Assembly (NCBI RefSeq): GCF_040939305.1
Contig: NZ_CP162511.1
Span: forward strand, 1,240,001-1,304,000
DNA length: 64,000 nt
Direction: 5' to 3'
From: Herbiconiux sp. A18JL235
GTDB lineage: Bacteria; Actinomycetota; Actinomycetes; Actinomycetales; Microbacteriaceae
Below the pieces are notes generated by a model. It was not told where the DNA came from, searched no databases, and worked only from the letters and a program-made list of their open reading frames with translations. The position numbers and the translations under genes were made by a program. Shown one piece after another: positions 56,705-64,000 of the stretch; position 1 is the first letter of the stretch; every line of letters starts with the position of its first letter.

Positions 56705-56779
56705 GCCCGCTCAGGACGAGCCCGCTCGGGGTGTGCCCGCTCGGGGTGTGCGCGCTCAGGATGCGCCTCCTCAGGATGC
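56705..56779. repeat. 15-bp tandem repeat between the dGTPase and dienelactone hydrolase stops
   Basis: Five 15-bp units start at 56705, 56720, 56735, 56750 and 56765 (core GCCCGCTC). The last carries the minus-strand stop codon of the hydrolase gene at 56771-56773. The array begins directly after the dGTPase stop. Confidence 0.8.
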
Positions 56780-57586
56780 GCTGAGCCGCTCCCTGAGGAA
56801 CTCCACCACCCGGGTGCGCGCCTCGAGGGCGGGGTGGCCGGGCGTCTCCCGCACCTCCGAGGTGAGCACCGAGTGCGCCGAGCGCGAGAAGCCGCCTGGG
56901 TTGCCCGGTGAGGAGTCGAGCTCGATCACCTCGAAGGCGTCGCCCAGCCGCGCCGCGATCGTCTCGAAGCGCTCGCGCGGCGAGTTGCGGTCGGCGGAGA
57001 AGCGCAGCCCGAGTGCGCAGAAGCCGTCGTTCGCGGCCCGCGCGGCCACCGCATCCATCTCCTCCTCCGAGAACCCCGGGTCGGCCCGCCGCGCCGCGCC
57101 GACGGGGAACGGAGCCGCCGGCTGACTCACCACCGAGGCGGCGACCGAGGGGTCGACCGCCGCCGCGAGCGCGAAGCCACCCGTGAAGCACATGCCGATC
57201 ACCCCCACCGTGCCGGCCGGCGTGCGCGCGGCGAGGTCGGCGGCGACGGCCCGCAGGTAAGCGGTGACCGGACGCTTAGCGTTCACGGCGAAGGCCCGGA
57301 ACTCGGCGCTCACGCAGATGCGCCCCACCGTGCGCAACAGGTAGCCGCCCGTCTGCTCGCGCTCGGGCGTGCCGAACGGGGAGGGCACGACGACGGTGAA
57401 CCCCTCGGCCACCAGGTGCTCGGCGAGCCCGAGCACCTGCGGCGTCAGCCCGGGCAGCTCGGGAATGAGCACGACCCCGGGGCCCGACCCCTTCTCGTAG
57501 CGGTCGTGGGTGAGGCCGGCGGCGCTGAACGTCGAGCGCGCCCACCCGTCGAGGGTGGCGGTGGGGGCGGCGGATGCGGTGGTCAC
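56771..57586 (-). CDS. dienelactone hydrolase family protein
   Basis: A 271-residue alpha/beta hydrolase. The nucleophile elbow is GVIGMCFTGGFALA with cysteine as in classical DLH. The oxyanion region is GPGVVLIPELPGLTPQVLGLAEHLVAEGFTVVVPSPFG. The GTG start at 57586 is supported by a leaderless -10 box; a longer frame to 57667 adds low-complexity residues. The substrate is unknown (a dienelactone or other ester). Confidence 0.88.
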   Translation of the reverse strand: MTTASAAPTATLDGWARSTFSAAGLTHDRYEKGSGPGVVLIPELPGLTPQVLGLAEHLVAEGFTVVVPSPFGTPEREQTGGYLLRTVGRICVSAEFRAFAVNAKRPVTAYLRAVAADLAARTPAGTVGVIGMCFTGGFALAAAVDPSVAASVVSQPAAPFPVGAARRADPGFSEEEMDAVAARAANDGFCALGLRFSADRNSPRERFETIAARLGDAFEVIELDSSPGNPGGFSRSAHSVLTSEVRETPGHPALEARTRVVEFLRERLSAS

Positions 57587-57592
57587 GCAGCA

Positions 57593-57598
57593 ATTCTG
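57593..57598 (-). promoter_or_regulatory. -10 box (leaderless) of the dienelactone hydrolase gene
   Basis: On the minus strand CAGAAT is followed by six bases and the GTG at 57586, the same hexamer used by the DoxX gene. Confidence 0.45.
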
Positions 57599-57727
57599 CT
57601 CCCGGCCGTGCGGATCGCGGGCCTGCCACGTTCCCGGCTGCGCGCAACCCGGCCCAGCCACCCGCATCCACGCCCGTCACCCGGCTGACGGGCCGCCGCC
57701 TTCCCGAAACCCTCAGCCTCCACCGTC

Positions 57728-57733
57728 TACGCT
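57728..57733 (+). promoter_or_regulatory. -10 box (leaderless) of the YraQ-like permease gene
   Basis: TACGCT, seven bases, then GTG at 57741. No SD is present. Confidence 0.5.
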
Positions 57734-57740
57734 TGCTCGC

Positions 57741-58790
57741 GTGACGAGCGACCTGCTGGCGCCACGACAGGCCCCGCCCTCCCGCCGCCTCGCCGGGCGC
57801 GGGCTCGTCGTGGGCGCCGTGCTCGCCGTCGCCCTGCTGGTGCTGCGCTCGGTCACCGCGGGGTGGGGGCCCGAGGCGCTGCCCGACCGGCTGCGCGACT
57901 TCGTCACCCTCTCGACCAGCGTGGTCATCGAGTCGCTGCCCTTCGTCTTCCTCGGCATCCTCATCTCGATCGTCGTGCGGTTCTGGGTGCCCGACCGCGT
58001 GATGCACCGCATCATGCCTCGCAATCCGGCTCTCCGCCGGGTCACGATCTCGCTCCTCGGCGTGCTGCTGCCCGTGTGCGAGTGCGGCAACGTGCCACTG
58101 GCCCGCGGCTTCATGATGAAGGGGTTCAGCGTTCCCGAGGCGATGACGTTCCTGCTCGCAGCGCCCATCCTCAACCCGGTCACCATCGTCACGACGTACC
58201 AGGCGTTCGGGTGGGACGACGGCATCCTCCTCGGGCGCATCCTGGGCGGCTTCGCCATCGCGAACCTCGTCGGCTGGCTGTTCAGCAGGCACCCGCAACC
58301 CGAGCTGCTGCTCACCCCCGCGTTCGACGCGGCCTGCCGGGTCGCCGACGGGCACGACCACGACCACGAGGCGACCGGCCGGCAGCGCTCTCGACTGCGG
58401 CGCGGTGTCGTCGCCTTCGCCGAAGAGACCTCCACCATGCTGCCCGCGCTCATCGTGGGCTCGGCGATCGCCGGGGCCATCCAGGTCGGGGTCTCGCGCG
58501 ACGTGCTCACCGTGCTCGGAGGCAACCCCATCTGGTCGGTGCTCGCGCTCATGATCCTCGCCTTCGTCATCGCCATCTGCTCGAACGTCGACGCCTTCTT
58601 CATCCTCGCCTTCGGGTCGACCTTCCTCCCGGGCGGCATCGTCGCCTTCCTGGTGTTCGGCGCCATGGTCGACGTGAAGATGATCACGCTCATGCGCACC
58701 ACCTTCACCACGGCGGCCCTGGTGCGGCTCGTCGCCGTGGTGGGCCTTGCCTCTCTCGCACTCGGATTCGGGGTGAACCTCCTTGCGTGA
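57741..58790 (+). CDS. YraQ/UPF0718-family permease
   Basis: A 349-residue permease with about eight helices and the family motif PVCECGNVPLARGFMMKGFSVPEAMTFLLAAPILNPVTIVTTYQAF. A His/Asp-rich loop (ADGHDHDHEATG, ~205-216) could bind metal. The second half repeats a related motif (NVDAFFILAFGSTFLPGGIVAFLVFGAMVDVKMITLM). The transported species is unknown; pairing with TIGR03943 proteins is standard. GTG 57741 is preferred, with a leaderless -10 box. The next gene overlaps it by 8 bp. Confidence 0.9.
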   Translation: MTSDLLAPRQAPPSRRLAGRGLVVGAVLAVALLVLRSVTAGWGPEALPDRLRDFVTLSTSVVIESLPFVFLGILISIVVRFWVPDRVMHRIMPRNPALRRVTISLLGVLLPVCECGNVPLARGFMMKGFSVPEAMTFLLAAPILNPVTIVTTYQAFGWDDGILLGRILGGFAIANLVGWLFSRHPQPELLLTPAFDAACRVADGHDHDHEATGRQRSRLRRGVVAFAEETSTMLPALIVGSAIAGAIQVGVSRDVLTVLGGNPIWSVLALMILAFVIAICSNVDAFFILAFGSTFLPGGIVAFLVFGAMVDVKMITLMRTTFTTAALVRLVAVVGLASLALGFGVNLLA

Positions 58791-59583
58791 CCGCCTGCTC
58801 TCGCGCTGGCGCGGCATCGCGCTCAGCCTCGTCGGCGTCGTGGCCATCGTCTGGCTCGCCGCGAGCGGCCAGCTCGGCCTCTACATCCACCCGCGCTACT
58901 TCGAGTTCACTGTGGTGATGGCGGTGCTCGCCGGGGTGGTGGTGGTCGCCGCGTTCGCCGTCGTGCCGACGGGGCGAGCGGATGCGAGCGGTCACGACGA
59001 CGAAGACGCGCACGAGCACGAGCACGAGCATCCGCCGGCCGCACCCCGGCGCCGTGGCCTCGACCTCGTCTGGGCGGCGGCGGGGGTTCTCGTCATCGCG
59101 GGCACCGTGGTGGCCCTCCTCGTGGTGCCGCCCTCCACGCTCACCACGGCGACGGTCGACCAGCGCGACCTCAACGCCTCCGCCGCGGTCACCGACTCCG
59201 GGGCCACGGAGAACCTCGTCGGCAGCGACACCGCCTCTTTCACCGTGAAGGACTGGGCGTCTCTCCTGCGCCAGGGGGCCGGCGACGACTACTTCGCGGG
59301 CAAGAGCGCCACCCTCACAGGTTTCGTCACCCCCGATCAGAGCGACCCCGAGAACGTGTTCTACATCGCCCGGTTCATCGTCACCTGCTGCGCCGTCGAC
59401 GCGCAGCCCGTGGGTGTTCCGGTCTACCTTCCCGACTGGCAGCAGAGCTATCCCGTCGACTCGTGGGTCACCGCGAGCGGCGGGTTCTCGTCGAACCCCA
59501 GCGCCTCGAGCACCCAGGCCATCGCCTTCGTGCCCGCCGAGATCGAGGCGGTCGACCAGCCCGCCCAGCCCTACCTGGGCTGA
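58783..59583 (+). CDS. TIGR03943-family permease partner
   Basis: A 266-residue membrane protein coupled to the YraQ-like permease. Helices lie near 7-27, 35-57 and 91-112, followed by an outer domain of ~150 residues with SFTVKDWASLLRQGAGDDYFAGKSATLTGFVTPDQSDPENVFYIARFIVTCCAVDAQPVGVPVYL, the CC motif characteristic of the family. A His/Asp/Glu-rich loop (GHDDEDAHEHEHEHPP, ~69-85) is likely metal-binding. The start is TTG 58783, overlapping the permease stop by 8 bp; no better in-frame start is evident. Confidence 0.88.
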   Translation: MRDRLLSRWRGIALSLVGVVAIVWLAASGQLGLYIHPRYFEFTVVMAVLAGVVVVAAFAVVPTGRADASGHDDEDAHEHEHEHPPAAPRRRGLDLVWAAAGVLVIAGTVVALLVVPPSTLTTATVDQRDLNASAAVTDSGATENLVGSDTASFTVKDWASLLRQGAGDDYFAGKSATLTGFVTPDQSDPENVFYIARFIVTCCAVDAQPVGVPVYLPDWQQSYPVDSWVTASGGFSSNPSASSTQAIAFVPAEIEAVDQPAQPYLG

Positions 59584-59597
59584 GGGGCGCAGACGAG

Positions 59598-61043
59598 ATG
59601 ACGATCGGTCGAACGCGAAGCACGAACAACGGGTACCGGCGGTTCCGGCGCTCCACGGTGGCGGTGCTGGGTGTGCTGGCGCTCGCCGCAGCGGGTCTCG
59701 GCGCGGCGGCGGTGCTCCGCGGCCCGAAGCTCGACGCCGGGTCGGTGAACGCGCAATCGGTCATCTCGCGCGCAGGGCAGAAGCTCGTGCTGCACGCCGA
59801 CCAGGCGCTCGCGCCGGTCGACGCCTCTCAGGTGGAGGTGACCCCGGCGACGCCGTTCACCGTCGAGTCGACGGGGCCGGATGTGCAGGTCACCTTCACC
59901 GGCGTGCTCGACTACGCGACGGCGTACAGCATCCGGGTCGACGACGTCGAGGGGTCGGCGACGGGGTTGCGGGGCGCCCTCGACTTCGACTTCACGACGC
60001 CCGACGTCGACGTGACGACGCTGTTGCGCCGCGGTGGCTTCGCCGCGGGCGCCGACAAGCCGAGCGACCAGATCGTGCGGTCCGCGCTCACCGCGGGAGA
60101 CGGGGCGGGGAGCGAGGTGGTGTTCGAGGCACCGCGCATCCAGCAGTTCCAGGTGGTTCCCGGTGCGCTCGCGGTGGTGGAGCTCGACGAGCAGGGGGCG
60201 AGCACCCTCGTGGTGTCGGTCGAGGGAGCCGACGGGGCGAGCACCGGCGGAACCGTGTTCACGCCGGCCGGCGGGCGCATCCAGAACCTCCACGCCTCCG
60301 TCTCGGCCGGACTGTTCGGGTACACGGTGAACGGGGGCGCGGATGCGGTCACCGGGCGCGAGTACCAGAACACGCTGTTCGTCTTCGACCCGCGGTCGGT
60401 GTCGGGCAAGGCCGAGGAGGTCGCCGGGTTCGGGGGAGAGCCGCTGCGGGTGGTCGACTGGCAGTTCGTGCCCGGCAGCTCGTCGATCGTGGCCCAGAGC
60501 ACCGACCAGCAGCTCTACCTTCTCGATCCGATCGGCGGGGCCGAGCCGGTGCCGCTCGGGCAGCACGCCGAGATGCGCGACTTCCTCGCCGGGGGGCTGC
60601 AGCTCGTGGTGGCCGACCCGGCGGGCACCTCCACCATCGACCTCTCCACCGGGCAGGTGGCGCCGCTCGTGCAGAGCGCCCCCGAGGTCGACCCCGCGCT
60701 GTACCCGGGCACGATCGTGACGTTGGCGAGCGGGGCGACCGTGCGGCAGTACGACGAGGTCGACTACAGCTCCGCCGCGCCCGTGCAGCAGTCGCAGATC
60801 GTGTACGCCGACGACACGGGAACCCGCGAGCTGTACCGGCCCGCCTCGGCGGGGGCCCGCATCCGCGGCTTCTGCGTCTCGCCCAACGGGCAATACCTCG
60901 CCGTCGAGACCATCGCGTCGGGCGCCGTCACCGACGGGTACCCGCTTCCCGGCTACTCCGAGATGACGACGACCTTCGTGCAGATCGCCACCGGCACCGT
61001 CACCCGGAGCGTGCCGGGGTTCCTTCCCGACTGGTGTGCGTAG
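59598..61043 (+). CDS. exported protein with Ig-like and beta-propeller-like parts
   Basis: A 481-residue protein. Its N-terminal signal-anchor has a basic NNGYRRFRRS and helix VAVLGVLALAAAGLGAAAVL. Residues ~55-125 look like a bacterial Ig-like (SbsA/Big-type) domain (LHADQALAPVDASQVEVTPATPFTVESTGPDVQVTFTGVLDYATAYSIRV). The rest (~140-481) is built of repeated beta blades with FVFDP, LYLLDP and LYRPAS segments, suggesting a propeller. It begins 14 bases after the TIGR03943 gene and may be co-transcribed. No enzymatic motif was recognised. Confidence 0.8.
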   Translation: MTIGRTRSTNNGYRRFRRSTVAVLGVLALAAAGLGAAAVLRGPKLDAGSVNAQSVISRAGQKLVLHADQALAPVDASQVEVTPATPFTVESTGPDVQVTFTGVLDYATAYSIRVDDVEGSATGLRGALDFDFTTPDVDVTTLLRRGGFAAGADKPSDQIVRSALTAGDGAGSEVVFEAPRIQQFQVVPGALAVVELDEQGASTLVVSVEGADGASTGGTVFTPAGGRIQNLHASVSAGLFGYTVNGGADAVTGREYQNTLFVFDPRSVSGKAEEVAGFGGEPLRVVDWQFVPGSSSIVAQSTDQQLYLLDPIGGAEPVPLGQHAEMRDFLAGGLQLVVADPAGTSTIDLSTGQVAPLVQSAPEVDPALYPGTIVTLASGATVRQYDEVDYSSAAPVQQSQIVYADDTGTRELYRPASAGARIRGFCVSPNGQYLAVETIASGAVTDGYPLPGYSEMTTTFVQIATGTVTRSVPGFLPDWCA

Positions 61044-61203
61044 CGCGTGTCGCGCATCGTGGCCGGCGCTCTGCGGGGCGAGTGCGGGTCTTGATACGCT
61101 CACCGTAGCGGCTTGCCGACCCGAGGCCGGCCAGGGTGTGGGCAGTTCTCCTCAGGTGCATGAGCCGGTGGATCCGCCCGGGTGGTCGGGAGGCCAGACG
61201 ACA

Positions 61204-62385
61204 GTGACGGCGCAACACGACCCGCTCGCCGACGCCGCCGGCATCGCCGCCGATCGCCGTGCCATGCTCACGACGGTCGGTGTCACGAGCGGCCTGTTCG
61301 GGGTGACCGTGAGCATCCAATCAGTGCTCGTGCTCGGAGCGTTCTCGTCGACGCTGCGTGCCCAAGACGCGTCGCCGCTCGCCGACGTCACCGTGCGGGT
61401 GCTCATCAACCTGCTCTCGGTGGGCGTCGTCGTGCTGCTGACTTCGGTGCTGCAGGTGGAACAGCACCGCGGGCCCGCCCTCGCCCTCCGCGGGCTCGCC
61501 GCCGTCGTCGGCGGCGCCGGGCTGCGCGGGGCGTTGCAACTGGCGGCCGGTGTGTATCCGATCGACCCGCCGAACGCTGTGCTCACCGATGCACTCATCG
61601 GCTCGGTGCTGTTCGCGGTGACGCTGGTGGCGGGCCTCGTGATCGTGGGTCTGCTCCGTCGCCTCCGCGACGAGGAGCGCCAGCGCTTCGCCCAGGAGCT
61701 CACCGCCCGCGAGGCCCTCGAGTCGCTGCAGCGCGAGGAGCTGCGGGTGCGCCGTGAGGTCGCGGAGAACATCCACGGATCGGTGCAGAACCGCTTCGTG
61801 CTCCTCGCGGCCGAGCTCGCCGCCGTCGCCGACGGTCTCGACGAATGCGACGGGCCCCACGGCCCGCCCGACGCACCCCGAACCCGCGGCGACCGCATCC
61901 GCGCGGTGGCGAACGAGCTCGACCGCTTGCGCGAGAGCGAACTGCGCGCTCTCAGCGAGATGCTCTACCCCATCGACCTCGACCGCGGCCTGCCGACGGC
62001 CTTGCGATCGCTGTTCGCGCGCATCCCGCCGAGCATCCGAACCGAGTTGACGATCGACCCCCGAGCGGATGCTGCTGCCGCCCGCCTCCCCGAACCCGCA
62101 GCGATCCTCGTGCTGCGAGTCGTCGAAGACGGCGTCTCGAACGCGCTGCGCCACGGCAAGGCGTCGGCGCTCGCACTCTCGATGGACGTAGACGGCGACA
62201 CGATCGTGCTCGCCCTCCGCGACGACGGGGTCGGGCTGCCGCCCGATCCGCGCTGGAGCGGGTTGGCGCGGCTGCGCCGCCAGCTCGAGTCGGTCGGCGG
62301 CGCGCTCGCTCTCCGCGGCGGCAACGATGACGGCGGGCCCGGCCCTGGTGCCGTGCTCGAAGCCCGGCTCCCGCTCCCCACCTGA
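61204..62385 (+). CDS. sensor histidine kinase (NarL-partner type)
   Basis: A 393-residue kinase with four to six N-terminal helices (VGVTSGLFGVTVSIQSVLVLGAF; VRVLINLLSVGVVVLLTSVL; GLAAVVGGAGLRGALQLAAGV; ALIGSVLFAVTLVAGLVIVGLL), a helical dimerisation segment with ENIHGSVQNRFVLLAAELA (phospho-histidine ~191) and an HATPase_c end (RVVEDGVSNALRHGKA, LRDDGVGLPP). This is the HisKA_3-like or HWE-divergent type that partners LuxR regulators. The partner lies just downstream but on the opposite strand. GTG 61204 was chosen; upstream GTGs at 61138 and 61156 are alternatives. Confidence 0.85.
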   Translation: MTAQHDPLADAAGIAADRRAMLTTVGVTSGLFGVTVSIQSVLVLGAFSSTLRAQDASPLADVTVRVLINLLSVGVVVLLTSVLQVEQHRGPALALRGLAAVVGGAGLRGALQLAAGVYPIDPPNAVLTDALIGSVLFAVTLVAGLVIVGLLRRLRDEERQRFAQELTAREALESLQREELRVRREVAENIHGSVQNRFVLLAAELAAVADGLDECDGPHGPPDAPRTRGDRIRAVANELDRLRESELRALSEMLYPIDLDRGLPTALRSLFARIPPSIRTELTIDPRADAAAARLPEPAAILVLRVVEDGVSNALRHGKASALALSMDVDGDTIVLALRDDGVGLPPDPRWSGLARLRRQLESVGGALALRGGNDDGGPGPGAVLEARLPLPT

Positions 62386-62420
62386 ACGGCCGTCAGCTTC
62401 CGGCCTGACACCTCGGCGAG

Positions 62421-62451
62421 GCGGGTCAGGCGGGTCAGGCGGGTCAGGCGG
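62421..62451. repeat. 9-bp tandem repeat on the response-regulator stop codon
   Basis: The 9-bp unit GCGGGTCAG occurs three times in a row plus a partial copy. The third copy holds the stop codon of the minus-strand regulator gene (TCA at 62444-62446), and the array separates it from the convergent kinase gene. Confidence 0.8.
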
Positions 62452-63118
62452 TTTCGGTGAGGAATCGGCGCACGGCTTCGACGCGGGGGTTGCGTTCGCC
62501 GTCGGCGCTGATCTCGAGGGCCTGGTAGATGGTGGAGACGTGGTTGTCGACGGAACGGTCGGCGATGCCGAGGCGGTGGGCGATGGCCGTGTTGGTGAGC
62601 CCCTCGGCGACGAGTTCGAGCACCTCGTACTGGCGGGGGCTGAGGGCGTCGAGTCCGGTGCCTCTGCGGGGCGAGCGACGCTCGCTGAGTGCCGGGTCGA
62701 GCACCGTGCGACCCTGGGCCGTGGCCTCGAGCGCGGCCAGCAGCCCGCGGCTCGACAGCGATGACGTCTTCGAGAGGTAGCTCCAGCCGCGCAGCTCCGA
62801 GGCGGCGAGATCGAGCAGTGCGTTCATGTTGTCGGTGGCGGAGAGCAGCACGATGCCGAGACCGGGCTGCTCGGACCGCAGCCACCGCCCCAGCGTGATG
62901 CCGTCGCCGTCGGGGAGCCGGTAGTCGAGCAGGGCCACGTCGAGCCGGCGGCCGGTGAGTCCCTCGCGTGCCGAGGCCGCGTCGGGCCAGGCGCCGACGA
63001 GGTCGAACCTGCCCGCCGACGACAGCAGCGCAGCGATCATCTGCCGGAAGAGCGGCTGATCCTCGACCACAGCCACCCGGATCGGGCCCCGCGCGACACC
63101 CGGGTCGGGGGCGCTCAT
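62444..63118 (-). CDS. LuxR/NarL-family response regulator
   Basis: A 224-residue two-domain regulator. The receiver at 14-130 has acidic pair E19-D20, D65 in VALLDYRLPDGDG and K in SYLSKTSSL. A C-terminal LuxR HTH spans ~155-215 (LDALSPRQYEVLELVAEGLTNTAIAHRLGIADRSVDNHVSTIYQAL). It is tail to tail with a compatible kinase gene and is probably its partner. ATG 63118 is preferred to the longer frame at 63196 because the receiver domain starts right after it. Confidence 0.9.
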   Translation of the reverse strand: MSAPDPGVARGPIRVAVVEDQPLFRQMIAALLSSAGRFDLVGAWPDAASAREGLTGRRLDVALLDYRLPDGDGITLGRWLRSEQPGLGIVLLSATDNMNALLDLAASELRGWSYLSKTSSLSSRGLLAALEATAQGRTVLDPALSERRSPRRGTGLDALSPRQYEVLELVAEGLTNTAIAHRLGIADRSVDNHVSTIYQALEISADGERNPRVEAVRRFLTETA

Positions 63119-63229
63119 GCTGCACGTCCAGATGTCACGATCATCCAGCGTAGCGAAACCCGGATGCACGCCCACGTCACGAGCCGGCCCCGGCACCGCT
63201 CGGGTCGGCTGGCGACGCGGGCACAGCAG

Positions 63230-64000
63230 TCAGCGGTCGAAGAAGTTGCCGAGGGATCCGAGGTCGATCGAGGGGAGCTCGAACGCCGAGCCCGCCTCGC
63301 TCAGCTGCTCGCCGAACCCGGTCGCCTGCTCGCCGAGGGCGCCCGCCTGCTCGCTGAGCGCACCGGCCTGCTCGCCGAAACCCGAGACGGCCTCCTCGCC
63401 GAGAGCGCCCGCCTGCTCGCCGAGGCCCGAGACGGCCTCGCCCGCGCCGGCGGCGAGTTCGTCGAAGCCACCGGAGAACGCCTCGAAGTCGACACCGAGC
63501 CCGGCCGCCTGCTCGAGCAGCGGTGTGGCGACGCTGCTCACGATCGCTCCTCCCGCGACCGCGGCGAGCAGACCCCCTGCTGCGCCGAGCCCAAGGCCCG
63601 CCGCGGCTCCGGCGCCCGCCGCCGCGAACCCGCCGACACCTCGACGACCCGCGCCCGCATCCGCGTCGCCGCCCCGCGCACCCGCGCCCGGCATCTTCCC
63701 GAGCAGCCCGCGCAGGAACCCCGGGCTCCGCGCCTCCCCGCGCGTGGCGGCGAGGGCGAGGTCGTCTGCCGAGCCCGATCGGGGCTGCTCGTTCGCCGGC
63801 AGCTCGGCGCGAAGACGCGCCTCGACCTGCTCGCGCTGGGCGGGGGTGAGCGCCGCGAAAGCCTCACGGTGCACCTGCTCCAGCTGCGCGGGCTCCGCCG
63901 TCTGGAGGAGGTAGTCGTAGCGGGCGATCGCCGCCCGGTCACGAGGGTCGACGGGTGCCGTGAATGTGGCAGGACGAGCATCCGTCCTGCCATGCGAGCC
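63230..64000 (-). CDS. conserved actinobacterial protein with hydrophobic helix (cut by window edge)
   Basis: At least 256 residues, open to the right edge, so the true start is outside. The N-terminal visible part reads ARYDYLLQTAEPAQLEQVHREAFAALTPAQREQVEARLRAELPANEQP, a motif recurrent in actinobacterial proteins of unknown function that look like cation-transporting ATPase or membrane-stress accessory proteins. A Gly/Ala-rich hydrophobic helix follows (GVGGFAAAGAGAAAGLGLGAAGGLLAAVAGGAIV), then a C-terminal region with 7-residue repeats (GEQAGAL/GEQATGF) ending in LPSIDLGSLGNFF. A GTG inside at 63874 is not the real start, because coding clearly continues upstream of it. Confidence 0.8.
   Translation of the reverse strand, partial: GSHGRTDARPATFTAPVDPRDRAAIARYDYLLQTAEPAQLEQVHREAFAALTPAQREQVEARLRAELPANEQPRSGSADDLALAATRGEARSPGFLRGLLGKMPGAGARGGDADAGAGRRGVGGFAAAGAGAAAGLGLGAAGGLLAAVAGGAIVSSVATPLLEQAAGLGVDFEAFSGGFDELAAGAGEAVSGLGEQAGALGEEAVSGFGEQAGALSEQAGALGEQATGFGEQLSEAGSAFELPSIDLGSLGNFFDR

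Noticed and set aside
63230..63874. Gene starting at the GTG at 63874
   Set aside because: The family motif continues in frame upstream to the window edge, so the true start lies beyond 64000.

Overview
The window is a high-GC chromosomal segment of an actinobacterium, most likely of the family Microbacteriaceae. This rests on the ilvB-ilvN-ilvC and serA-leuB-ilvE gene order, EccC-type and WXG100 proteins, DtxR/IdeR-type iron boxes, frequent GTG starts and many apparently leaderless genes. The genus cannot be fixed from the sequence alone. No rRNA, tRNA, CRISPR array, transposase or phage gene was recognised. No stretch longer than 300 bases lacks a gene.

Layout. 1-1012: end of otsA and all of otsB (trehalose synthesis). 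1022-6215: ilvD, then ilvB-ilvN-ilvC, closed by a strong hairpin terminator. 6241-7597: two small membrane proteins and a DoxX protein. 7662-12246: serA, then leuB-ilvE plus a fumarylacetoacetate-hydrolase-family gene. With the ilv genes this makes a near-continuous branched-chain amino acid and serine block. 12290-14498: MarR regulator divergent from a drug-efflux MFS protein. 14510-18531: CitA/CitB-like two-component system divergent from a C4-dicarboxylate carrier. 18558-20577: exonuclease and alcohol dehydrogenase. 20689-26675: iron-siderophore acquisition regulon with three iron boxes.

28251-39671 is the most distinctive region. It is a nine-gene minus-strand operon encoding an FHA-fused FtsK/EccC-like ATPase, a WXG100 protein, a second small ESX-like protein, a 533-residue helical/membrane protein, a Ser/Thr kinase, two single-pass membrane proteins and two related soluble proteins. 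It looks like a reduced or divergent type VII secretion system, because no EccB, EccD, EccE or mycosin is recognisable here.

39721-50227 holds accessory metabolism and regulation: aldo/keto reductase, MFS/LysR, SDR/TetR with two operators, an MBL hydrolase, a GNAT-CPBP fusion and an ArsR-MFS pair. 50260-52343 is an ABC-F gene preceded by a short leader peptide. 52411-53625 is a Tat lipoprotein dioxygenase followed by a 58-residue TatA. 53658-59583 contains a dGTPase, a dienelactone hydrolase and a YraQ/TIGR03943 permease pair. The right end has an exported protein, a histidine kinase and response regulator lying tail to tail, and a gene cut by the window edge.

Two features recur across the window. 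One is a -10-like hexamer (nAnnnT) ending 5-8 bases before the start codon at about twenty genes, the signature of leaderless transcripts. The other is short tandem repeats (units of 9, 13 and 15 bp) sitting on the stop codons of several genes.
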